Shown here: positions 23,263-30,255 of the stretch, one piece after another | How positions within the stretch are numbered: the first letter of the stretch is position 1 | Layout: each line of letters opens with the position of its first letter | From: Bacillota bacterium | GTDB taxonomy: Bacteria > Bacillota > Clostridia > Acetivibrionales > DSM-1351 | Assembly: GCA_023443515.1 (NCBI GenBank) | Contig: JAEZUC010000159.1 | Coordinates: 1 to 30,255, forward strand | Reading direction: 5' to 3' | Length of the DNA stretch: 30,255 bases | Position numbers and translations under genes: made by a program | The notes under the pieces: model-generated | The model's database searches: none | What the model saw: only the letters and a program-made list of their open reading frames with translations | What the model was told of the DNA's origin: nothing

Positions 23263-25044
23263 ATGGGAGAATCAATACATGGCTTGAAAAGAAGCCACAA
23301 ATGCACAGAACTGAGCAGTTCAAATATAGGTGAGAAAGTAACAGTCATGGGCTGGGTTCAAAAACAAAGAAATTTGGGAAGTCTGGTTTTTATCGATTTA
23401 AGGGACAGAACGGGAATTGTTCAGCTGGTTTTTACAGATAAAGACGGAGAAATGTTTGAAAAGGCAAAAACAATAAGAAGTGAGTTTGTAATAGCAACCG
23501 TGGGAACTGTTGCGGCTCGTTCTCCCGAGGCAGTAAATAAAAAAATGGCCACGGGAGAAATTGAGATTATTGCCAGTGAACTAAGAATACTCAGCAGTTC
23601 AGAAACACCTCCTATGTATATAGAGGAAAATTCAGAGGTTAATGAACAAACACGTCTTAAATACAGATTTTTGGATTTAAGAAGACCTGATATGCAAAGA
23701 AATCTCATACTCAGACATAGAGTTGCAAAAGTGGCAAGGGACTACTACGATGAAAACGGTTTTCTGGAAATTGAAACTCCTATATTGATAAAGAGTACAC
23801 CGGAGGGTGCAAGAGATTATCTTGTACCTAGCAGAGTTCATCCCGGTAAGTTTTTTGCATTACCTCAGTCCCCGCAGTTATACAAACAGTTATTGATGGT
23901 ATCAGGTTATGACAGGTATTTCCAGATTGCAAAGTGTTTCAGAGATGAAGATTTGAGAGCTGACAGACAGCCTGAATTTACACAGATAGATATTGAAATG
24001 TCATTCGTAAATGTTGATGATGTTCTTACAGTAAATGAAGGTTTTGTAAAAAAAGCCTTTAAGGAAGCTTTGGATATAGATGTTGAAACTCCGTTTCTTA
24101 GAATGCCTTATGCGGAAGCTATGGAGAGGTTCGGTTCAGATAAGCCGGATATACGTTTCGGTATGGAACTGATAAACATGTCAGACATGGTTGCAGATTG
24201 TGGCTTTAAGGTGTTTACAGATGCAGTTGCTATGGGTGGCAGTGTTAGAGCAATAAATGCAAAGGGCTGTGCTAAATTCAGCAGAAAAGAAATAGATGCA
24301 TTGGTAGAAGTAGTTAAGACTTACAAGGCAAAAGGAATGGCGTGGATTTCAATAAGTCAGGAAAACGAGATAAAATCCTCATTTGCCAAGTTTATGTCAG
24401 AGGATGAAATGAAAGCTATTCTGGACAGGGCTCAGGCTGAGGCCGGGGACTTGATTTGTTTTGTGGCTGATAAGAACAATGTAGTTTTTGACGCGCTTGG
24501 TCAGTTGAGACTTGAGATTGCGAGAAAGCTGGATATCTTGAATCCGGACGAATTCAAGTTCCTGTGGGTTACTGAATTCCCGCTATTTGAGTATGATGAG
24601 GAAGAACAGAGATGGGCTGCAAAACACCATCCTTTTACAAGTCCTATGGATGAGGACCTCCAGTACTTGGACACAGATCCGGTCAGAGTACGTGCAAAGG
24701 CTTATGACATGGTTTTAAACGGTGTTGAGCTTGGTGGGGGAAGTATCAGAATTCATATACAGGAATTACAGTCCAAAATGTTCAAAATGCTTGGTTTCTC
24801 TGAAGAGGACGCAAACAGAAAGTTTGGTTTCCTACTGGAGGCATTCAAGTACGGAACTCCACCACACGGTGGGATGGCATTTGGTCTTGACAGGCTCGTA
24901 ATGCTTATGGCAAAGAGGAACAGCATCAGAGACGTAATAGCTTTTCCGAAGGTACAGAATGCATCTTGTCCTATGTCAAATGCACCAGACGTTGTTGACG
25001 AAAAGCAGATGGAAGAATTGCACATTAATATAACAAAAGAATAA
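23263..25044 (+). CDS. aspS: Aspartyl-tRNA synthetase, bacterial type
   Basis: This 593-residue protein has the full bacterial AspRS plan. An N-terminal OB-fold anticodon domain (about 1-105) includes VMGWVQKQRNLGSLVFIDLRD (as GWVQKQRNLG and FIDLRD). The class II catalytic core shows RFLDLRRP, ALPQSPQLYKQLLM (about 203-216), FRDEDLRADRQPEFTQID (about 226-243) and the motif-3 GLDRLVMLM (about 542-550). The bacterial GAD insertion lies between about 290 and 420. Whether it also charges tRNA-Asn cannot be judged here. GGGAGG before the ATG gives the start. It ends the T-box-controlled unit; 79 nt separate it from the activase gene and no convincing terminator lies in that gap. Confidence 0.96.
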   Translation: MGESIHGLKRSHKCTELSSSNIGEKVTVMGWVQKQRNLGSLVFIDLRDRTGIVQLVFTDKDGEMFEKAKTIRSEFVIATVGTVAARSPEAVNKKMATGEIEIIASELRILSSSETPPMYIEENSEVNEQTRLKYRFLDLRRPDMQRNLILRHRVAKVARDYYDENGFLEIETPILIKSTPEGARDYLVPSRVHPGKFFALPQSPQLYKQLLMVSGYDRYFQIAKCFRDEDLRADRQPEFTQIDIEMSFVNVDDVLTVNEGFVKKAFKEALDIDVETPFLRMPYAEAMERFGSDKPDIRFGMELINMSDMVADCGFKVFTDAVAMGGSVRAINAKGCAKFSRKEIDALVEVVKTYKAKGMAWISISQENEIKSSFAKFMSEDEMKAILDRAQAEAGDLICFVADKNNVVFDALGQLRLEIARKLDILNPDEFKFLWVTEFPLFEYDEEEQRWAAKHHPFTSPMDEDLQYLDTDPVRVRAKAYDMVLNGVELGGGSIRIHIQELQSKMFKMLGFSEEDANRKFGFLLEAFKYGTPPHGGMAFGLDRLVMLMAKRNSIRDVIAFPKVQNASCPMSNAPDVVDEKQMEELHINITKE

Positions 25045-25123
25045 TCAACTGATAAACTAAGTTTATTCGTAATAACAGTTAAAAGATTTTAAAAATCTAG
25101 TTTGGAGAGATTAGGTCGTTAAT

Positions 25124-28100
25124 ATGAAGAAAAAATATCATGTGGGGTTAGATGTTGGTTCAACCACAGTAAAAATGGCTGTACTGGATAAAGATAACAA
25201 AATGATATATTCAAAATATCAGAGACATTATTCAGATATACGTAAAACTATATATGAATTAATGAATGAAATGTGTAATAATTTTTATCAGGAAGAATGT
25301 ACGATGATGATAACCGGGTCCGGTGGATTGCTGGTTTCCCAGTGGTTGGGACTTGAATTCATTCAAGAGGTGATTGCAGGTTCGGAAGCAATTCAAACCG
25401 TCATTCCTCAAACAGACGTAGCTATAGAATTAGGTGGAGAAGATGCTAAAATCACATATTTCAGAGGCGGACTCGAACAGAGGATGAATGGTACCTGTGC
25501 AGGTGGTACAGGTGCCTTCATTGACCAGATGGCCTCCTTGTTGCAAACTGACGCAGCAGGGCTTAATGAATTTGCCAAAAAAAGCAGAGTTATATATCCA
25601 ATTGCGGCAAGGTGCGGGGTTTTTGCTAAGACAGATATACAGCCGCTACTTAATGAAGGTGCTGCAAAGGAGGATATAGCCGCTTCAATATTCCAGTCTG
25701 TAGTAACCCAGACAATAAGCGGGCTTGCATGCGGAAAACCTATAAACGGAAATATTGCGTTTCTGGGGGGGCCTCTTTATTTTCTCTCTGAGCTTAGAAA
25801 AAGGTTTGAAATTACACTCAATTTGAAGCCGGAACAAGTTATATTCCCTCAAAATTCACAGCTTTTTGTAGCAGTGGGTGCAGCTTTATCTTCAAAGGAA
25901 TGCAAAATAACATCCTTTAAGGAGATAAAAAACAAATTACCGGTTTTAAATACTATATCTGTACATGAGGTTGAGCGTTTAAAGCCCCTATTCAGTTCGC
26001 AGGAAGAGTTGGATGAATTCCGAAACAGACATGGGAAGCAGTCAGTTTCGGTTAAACCCCTTGAAGGTTTTAAGGGAGACTGTTTCCTTGGGATTGATGC
26101 GGGGTCTACAACAACAAAGGCTGTTTTAATTAATCAGGAAGGTGAACTTCTCTATTCCTTCTATGGGAGTAATCAGGGAAGCCCTTTGAGTTCATCTGTT
26201 AAAATATTAAATGATATCTATTCCAAACTTCCTGCTGATGCAAAAATTGTTAACTCAACCGTAACAGGTTACGGTGAAGGGTTGATAAAGGCGGGATTGG
26301 GAGTAGACATCGGAGAAATCGAGACAATCGCACACTATAAGGCTGCAGATTTCTTTCTGCCGGGAGTAGATTTTATTCTGGATATCGGCGGACAGGATAT
26401 GAAATGTCTGAAAATAAAAGATGGTGTAATAGACAGTATTATGTTAAACGAGGCATGTTCTTCGGGTTGCGGCTCTTTTATTGAGACTTTTGCAAAGTCA
26501 CTGAATTTTTCAGTAGAGGATTTTGCCGAGCAAGCATTACTGGCTGAAAAGCCTGTTGATCTGGGTTCAAGGTGTACCGTATTTATGAATTCCAGAGTTA
26601 AACAGGCTCAAAAGGAAGGGGCTCAGGTCGGTGATATATCAGCGGGGTTGTCCTATTCCGTAATAAAAAATGCACTGCTGAAAGTTATTAAAATAAGAGA
26701 CCCTAAGGAAATGGGCAACAAGATAATCGTACAGGGAGGGACCTTCCTCAATGATGCTGTTCTAAGAAGTTTTGAACTCATATCTGAGAGAGAGGCTGTA
26801 AGACCTAATATTGCAGGCTTAATGGGCGCTTTCGGTGCAGCCCTTATAGCAAGAGAAAGGTATACAGGTGAAAAGTCTTCCATCCTTTCCAGAGAGAATA
26901 TAGGAAATTTTGTTTTTGAAACGGAGCTTCAAAGGTGTAAACTGTGCAACAATAACTGTCTTCTCACTATCAATCAATTTCGTGACAATGGTAAATTTGT
27001 ATCAGGAAACAGATGTGAAAGAGGGGCAGGTTTTGAAAACACTACCCAGGATGTCCCCAATTTGTATGATTACAAATATAAGAGAATTTTTGGCTACAGA
27101 CAAAACAGCGACGTTGTTCATAGCAGGGGAACAGTAGGTATACCGCGTGTTCTGAACATGTATGAGAACTATCCGTTCTGGTTTACTTTCTTTGATGAAT
27201 TAAAATTCAAGGTGGTATTGTCGCCTCGTTCGTCAAAGAAAATATATGAACTGGGTATTGAGACCATGCCTTCGGAATCGGTTTGTTACCCGGCCAAACT
27301 TGTACATGGTCATATTATGAGCCTTATAAACCAAAAGGTTAACTATATATTTTATCCTTCTTTACCATATGAAAAGGTTGAGGATGGGGAAGCGGACAAT
27401 CATTATAACTGTCCGATTGTTACTTCATACCCGGAAGTAATTAAAAATAATATGGATATACTTCACACTAGCGGAGTAAAATTCTTTAATCCATTTTTAC
27501 CATATGACAACAAGGAGAAACTTAAGACAAGACTTTTCCAGGTACTGGGTAAAGAGTTAGATATTCCTAAAACTGAGTTAGAACAAGCGGTAGAGAAGGC
27601 TTGGGCAGAAGAAGAAAAGGCTAGGGAAGACGTAAGAAGAAAAGGTGAAGAAACCCTGAAATACCTACAGGAAACAGGTAAAAAGGGTATAGTTCTTGCC
27701 GGTAGGCCATATCATGTGGACCCGGAAATACACCACGGAATTCCTCAGATAATTACATCCTTTGGGTTTGCAGTATTTACAGAGGACTCTGTAGCTCATC
27801 TTGGAAAAACTGAGAGGCCATTAAGGGTTGTTGATCAATGGAAATATCATTCACGCCTGTATGCGGCGGCAACAGTAGTAAAGGAGCATCCGGAACTTGA
27901 AATGATTCAGCTGAATTCCTTTGGCTGCGGTCTGGATGCTGTAACAACTGATCAGGTACAGGAGATACTTCACTCAAATGATGAAATTTACACGGTATTA
28001 AAAATAGATGAAGGCAACAATCTTGGAGCAGCTAAAATCAGAATAAGATCATTGGTTGCTGCTATTGAAGAAAGAGACAAGAAGACGGTAAAGCACCAAA

Positions 28101-29404
28101 ATAAGTCCGGTAGCTTTAAGAGAAAACTATTTACAGAAGAAATGAAGGAGACACATACGATCCTTGCACCACAGATGTCACCTATACACTTCCAGTTTGT
28201 AGAGGCTGCATTTAAGAAAGCCGGTTATAATGTAGTTGTGCTTCAAGATGTTCATAATGAAGCCATTGAGGACGGTTTGAAATACGTAAACAATGATGCG
28301 TGCTACCCGTCAATTATTGTTGTTGGACAGATTATACATGCACTTAAATCAGGACAGTATGACCTTAATAATACTTCTGTTTTGATTACCCAGACAGGAG
28401 GAGGCTGTCGTGCTACAAACTATATAGGCTTCCTTAAAAAGGCTTTGACAGAAGCAGGGATGAAACAGATTCCGGTGATATCTCTAAATGCTCTGGGTTT
28501 GGAAAAACAGCCGGGATTTAAGATCTCATTGAAGCTGTTGGATGTTGCTTTAAAAGGTCTTGTTTACGGAGATTTGCTCATGAGGGTATTGTACAGGGTT
28601 CGACCTTATGAAAAGATACCGGGTTCTGCAAACGAGCTGTATAGAAAATGGGCAGATATATGTATGAAGTCTATATACCAAGACAAAAAGGGCAGTTTTA
28701 AGAAGAATATAAAAGCAATTATCAAGGATTTTGACGAACTGGAAATTAGCGATGAGGTAAAGCCAAAGGTTGGGCTGGTTGGTGAGATACTGGTCAAGTT
28801 CCACCCGGATGCAAATAACAATGTAGTGGACGTTGTGGAAAAAGAAGGAGCAGAAGCTGTAATGCCTGACTTGATTGACTTTTTCCTATACTGTGCATAT
28901 GGCCCAAATTTCGCGCGAAAATACATGTCAGGTTCCTTTAAGAGTTTGTTAGTTAACAACATTGCTATAAACTGGATTGAGTGGTACAGACGACATTTGA
29001 AGAAATATCTTCGCAGAAGTAAGAGATTTGATGCGCCTCACTCAATATATCATCTTGCAAACAGTGCTTCAGAGATTCTTTCACTGGGAAACCAGACAGG
29101 AGAGGGGTGGTTTCTGACGGCAGAGATGATTGAACTTATTAAGAGCGGAGCCGGAAATATCATATGTATGCAGCCATTTGCGTGCCTGCCTAACCACGTA
29201 ACCGGTAAGGGTATGATTAAAGAACTGCGTAGGAGATATCCTGAATCAAACATCGTTGCAGTTGACTATGATCCGGGTGCCAGTGAAGTTAACCAACTTA
29301 ACAGAATAAAACTGATGATGTCTGTTGCTTTTAAAAATATGAGAGGTGAAACTACTTTGCAGGATGACTATCAGGCTTCTGAACAGCAGAAAAAGCAAGC
29401 GTAG
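25124..29404 (+). CDS. Giant CoA-dehydratase activase-type fusion protein (two BcrAD/BadFG ATPase domains, DUF2229, HGD-D-like)
   Basis: The 1426-residue protein joins several modules. ASKHA ATPase domain 1 (about 1-270) starts with LDVGSTTVKM and has Cys in GTCAGGTGAFI (about 123) and in AARCGVFAKTD (about 163). Domain 2 (about 318-580) starts with LGIDAGSTTTK and has CSSGCGSFIE (about 445) and SRCTVFMNSR (about 484). In archerases such as HgdC one Cys from each of these two positions per subunit binds the bridging [4Fe-4S] cluster. A Cys cluster C-x2-C-x3-C plus GNRC follows at about 605-635. Then come a DUF2229 region (about 660-900) and an HGD-D-like C-terminal part with NDACYPS, GGGCRATNY and CMQPFACLPNHVTGKG. 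Known activases inject an electron into 2-hydroxyacyl-CoA dehydratases using ATP. No separate dehydratase subunits or CoA-transferase lie nearby, so the substrate is unknown. It may be an own-acting ATP-driven reductase. Confidence 0.85.
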   Translation: MKKKYHVGLDVGSTTVKMAVLDKDNKMIYSKYQRHYSDIRKTIYELMNEMCNNFYQEECTMMITGSGGLLVSQWLGLEFIQEVIAGSEAIQTVIPQTDVAIELGGEDAKITYFRGGLEQRMNGTCAGGTGAFIDQMASLLQTDAAGLNEFAKKSRVIYPIAARCGVFAKTDIQPLLNEGAAKEDIAASIFQSVVTQTISGLACGKPINGNIAFLGGPLYFLSELRKRFEITLNLKPEQVIFPQNSQLFVAVGAALSSKECKITSFKEIKNKLPVLNTISVHEVERLKPLFSSQEELDEFRNRHGKQSVSVKPLEGFKGDCFLGIDAGSTTTKAVLINQEGELLYSFYGSNQGSPLSSSVKILNDIYSKLPADAKIVNSTVTGYGEGLIKAGLGVDIGEIETIAHYKAADFFLPGVDFILDIGGQDMKCLKIKDGVIDSIMLNEACSSGCGSFIETFAKSLNFSVEDFAEQALLAEKPVDLGSRCTVFMNSRVKQAQKEGAQVGDISAGLSYSVIKNALLKVIKIRDPKEMGNKIIVQGGTFLNDAVLRSFELISEREAVRPNIAGLMGAFGAALIARERYTGEKSSILSRENIGNFVFETELQRCKLCNNNCLLTINQFRDNGKFVSGNRCERGAGFENTTQDVPNLYDYKYKRIFGYRQNSDVVHSRGTVGIPRVLNMYENYPFWFTFFDELKFKVVLSPRSSKKIYELGIETMPSESVCYPAKLVHGHIMSLINQKVNYIFYPSLPYEKVEDGEADNHYNCPIVTSYPEVIKNNMDILHTSGVKFFNPFLPYDNKEKLKTRLFQVLGKELDIPKTELEQAVEKAWAEEEKAREDVRRKGEETLKYLQETGKKGIVLAGRPYHVDPEIHHGIPQIITSFGFAVFTEDSVAHLGKTERPLRVVDQWKYHSRLYAAATVVKEHPELEMIQLNSFGCGLDAVTTDQVQEILHSNDEIYTVLKIDEGNNLGAAKIRIRSLVAAIEERDKKTVKHQNKSGSFKRKLFTEEMKETHTILAPQMSPIHFQFVEAAFKKAGYNVVVLQDVHNEAIEDGLKYVNNDACYPSIIVVGQIIHALKSGQYDLNNTSVLITQTGGGCRATNYIGFLKKALTEAGMKQIPVISLNALGLEKQPGFKISLKLLDVALKGLVYGDLLMRVLYRVRPYEKIPGSANELYRKWADICMKSIYQDKKGSFKKNIKAIIKDFDELEISDEVKPKVGLVGEILVKFHPDANNNVVDVVEKEGAEAVMPDLIDFFLYCAYGPNFARKYMSGSFKSLLVNNIAINWIEWYRRHLKKYLRRSKRFDAPHSIYHLANSASEILSLGNQTGEGWFLTAEMIELIKSGAGNIICMQPFACLPNHVTGKGMIKELRRRYPESNIVAVDYDPGASEVNQLNRIKLMMSVAFKNMRGETTLQDDYQASEQQKKQA

Positions 29405-29434
29405 ATTTCAGTATAAAAGAAATTTAAGAAATAA

Positions 29435-29531
29435 AAAGAGGTTGTCGCAAAATTAGTTTTTATATTTTTTTAGCCTGTACGTGAGTACCAGTGGTAAAAA
29501 AGAAAACTTTCTGTTTTGCAACAACCTCTTT
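29435..29531. repeat. 97-bp hairpin element, also a probable two-way terminator
   Basis: Positions 29436-29452 (AAGAGGTTGTCGCAAAA) and 29514-29530 (TTTTGCAACAACCTCTT) are inverted copies with one mismatch. A second A/T-rich pairing, AGTTTT..TTTTTTA with TAAAAAAG.AAAACT, extends the stem to a small top loop near GTACGTGAGTAC. The hairpin fills the gap between two convergent genes, where a bidirectional terminator is expected. Its inner sequence GCCTGTACGTGAGTA is also seen in the arms of the larger element at 2976-3268, and its end resembles the outer flank there (GCTGCAAAAT versus GTCGCAAAAT). It therefore looks like a MITE-type repeat doing terminator work. Confidence 0.65.
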
Positions 29532-29537
29532 AATGTT

Positions 29538-30255
29538 TTATTTCGCTTTAGGTATTACAACTGTTGCTTTAAAAAGGTCTCCGTCAATACTGATTGAAAA
29601 ACTACCCCCCTGGATTTCTGTGAGGCTTCTGGCAATTGAAAGGCCGAGACCGGAACCCTCACTGTTACGGGAGGAGTCTCCCCGCTTGAACCGCTCCATA
29701 AGCTCATCAGCGGGAATATTCAATTCATAGGCAGAAATATTTTTTATTGAAACAACTATGCTGTCATGTATATCTGTTGTTTCAATATAAACTCTGGAAT
29801 TTGGCATTGCATACTTGAAAACATTTGAAATCAAGTTTTCTATAACCCTCCAAAGGAGCTTGCCGTCAGCTAGTGCAAGTAGTTTATCAGATAAAAAATT
29901 TGTTCTGAAACTCAGTCCTGATGCCTGAATTTTATCTGACAATTCTCCAAGGCCTTGATTTATTAAGGATACAATATTTATTTCTTCAGGGTTAACAGCT
30001 ATACTTCCACTGGATGCTTTTGCAGCCTCAAACAAGTCTTCTGTTAATGTTTTTAGCCTTTGAGACTTAGTATCGATTATATCAAGATATTTTTGAGAGT
30101 TTTCGGAAGAAAGGCCCTCGCTTTTTAACAAATCAACGTAGGTTATTATAGATGTTAATGGAGTTTTAAGGTCATGAGAGACATTGGTAATCAACTCGGC
30201 TTTCATCCTCTCAGCCTTTACCTGACTGCTGACGGCGTGTTTCATACCATCAGCT
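29538..30255 (-). CDS. Sensor histidine kinase, C-terminal part (runs off window)
   Basis: The minus-strand frame is open from the right edge to the stop at 29538 and includes codons before the first in-window Met (Ala-Asp-Gly-Met), so the gene continues beyond the window. The visible part is the kinase core. The HisKA dimerisation helix has the phosphoacceptor His in NVSHDLKTPLTSI (about 30 residues from the edge). The HATPase_c domain has N-box VIENLISNVFKYA and G-boxes in RFKRGDSSRNSEGSGLGLSIA. A HAMP or linker helix, KHAVSSQVKAERMKAELIT, leads into it, so the missing part should hold the membrane and sensor segments. It would autophosphorylate and pass phosphate to a response regulator, not seen here. 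The protein ends in a short IPKAK tail. It is convergent with the activase gene. Confidence 0.9.
   Translation of the reverse strand, partial: ADGMKHAVSSQVKAERMKAELITNVSHDLKTPLTSIITYVDLLKSEGLSSENSQKYLDIIDTKSQRLKTLTEDLFEAAKASSGSIAVNPEEINIVSLINQGLGELSDKIQASGLSFRTNFLSDKLLALADGKLLWRVIENLISNVFKYAMPNSRVYIETTDIHDSIVVSIKNISAYELNIPADELMERFKRGDSSRNSEGSGLGLSIARSLTEIQGGSFSISIDGDLFKATVVIPKAK

Noticed and set aside
25045..25123. Terminator between aspS and the activase gene
   Set aside because: Only short stems (ATAAAC/GTTTAT and AGATTTT/AAATCT) are present, without a following T-run; read-through from hisS-aspS remains possible.

Overview
The window reads as AT-rich chromosome of a low-GC, spore-forming Firmicute. 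Pointers are AGGAGG-type ribosome binding sites, sigma-A-like promoters, a T-box leader, a c-di-AMP riboswitch and a Spo0E-like protein. A secreted GH43 enzyme with a C-terminal type I dockerin places it among the cellulosome-forming clostridia. Both dockerin calcium loops carry Ala-Ile or Ala-Leu at positions 10-11, the pattern of Ruminiclostridium (Clostridium) cellulolyticum and relatives, not the Ser-Thr pattern of C. thermocellum. The genus is an inference. No phage, integrase, CRISPR array, tRNA or rRNA was seen.

Layout. Positions 1-6370 are read from the minus strand: a partial rqcH-type ribosome-rescue gene, an Lrp/AsnC regulator, a metY-like PLP enzyme, a hairpin-forming repeat element with a 49-codon ORF at its edge, and a marR-yhgE pair in which both genes have the same 13-bp palindrome. 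Positions 6498-8816 hold small units: a Spo0E-like gene convergent with a 75-codon unknown, a GNAT acetyltransferase, and a c-di-AMP riboswitch in front of an SH3-NlpC/P60 cell-wall hydrolase.

Positions 8885-25044 are the housekeeping core: comEC-holA-recJ, then the cellulosomal GH43 gene as its own unit, then apt-relA-dtd-MBL hydrolase-hemZ, then a T-box leader with hisS-aspS. The order recJ-apt-relA-dtd-hisS-aspS is familiar from Bacillus, so the GH43-dockerin gene looks like an insertion into an old gene neighbourhood. Positions 25124-29404 encode a 1426-residue CoA-dehydratase activase-type fusion protein. A 97-bp hairpin related to the first repeat element then separates it from a convergent sensor histidine kinase that runs off the window.

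Many genes relate to nucleotide stress and translation quality: (p)ppGpp synthesis and hydrolysis, D-aminoacyl-tRNA editing, nascent-chain rescue, aminoacyl-tRNA synthetases under tRNA control, and purine salvage. I found no clearly new multi-gene system. The least explained items are the hairpin repeat family, the marR/yhgE operator pair, the GACAC specifier of the T-box, and the orphan giant activase.
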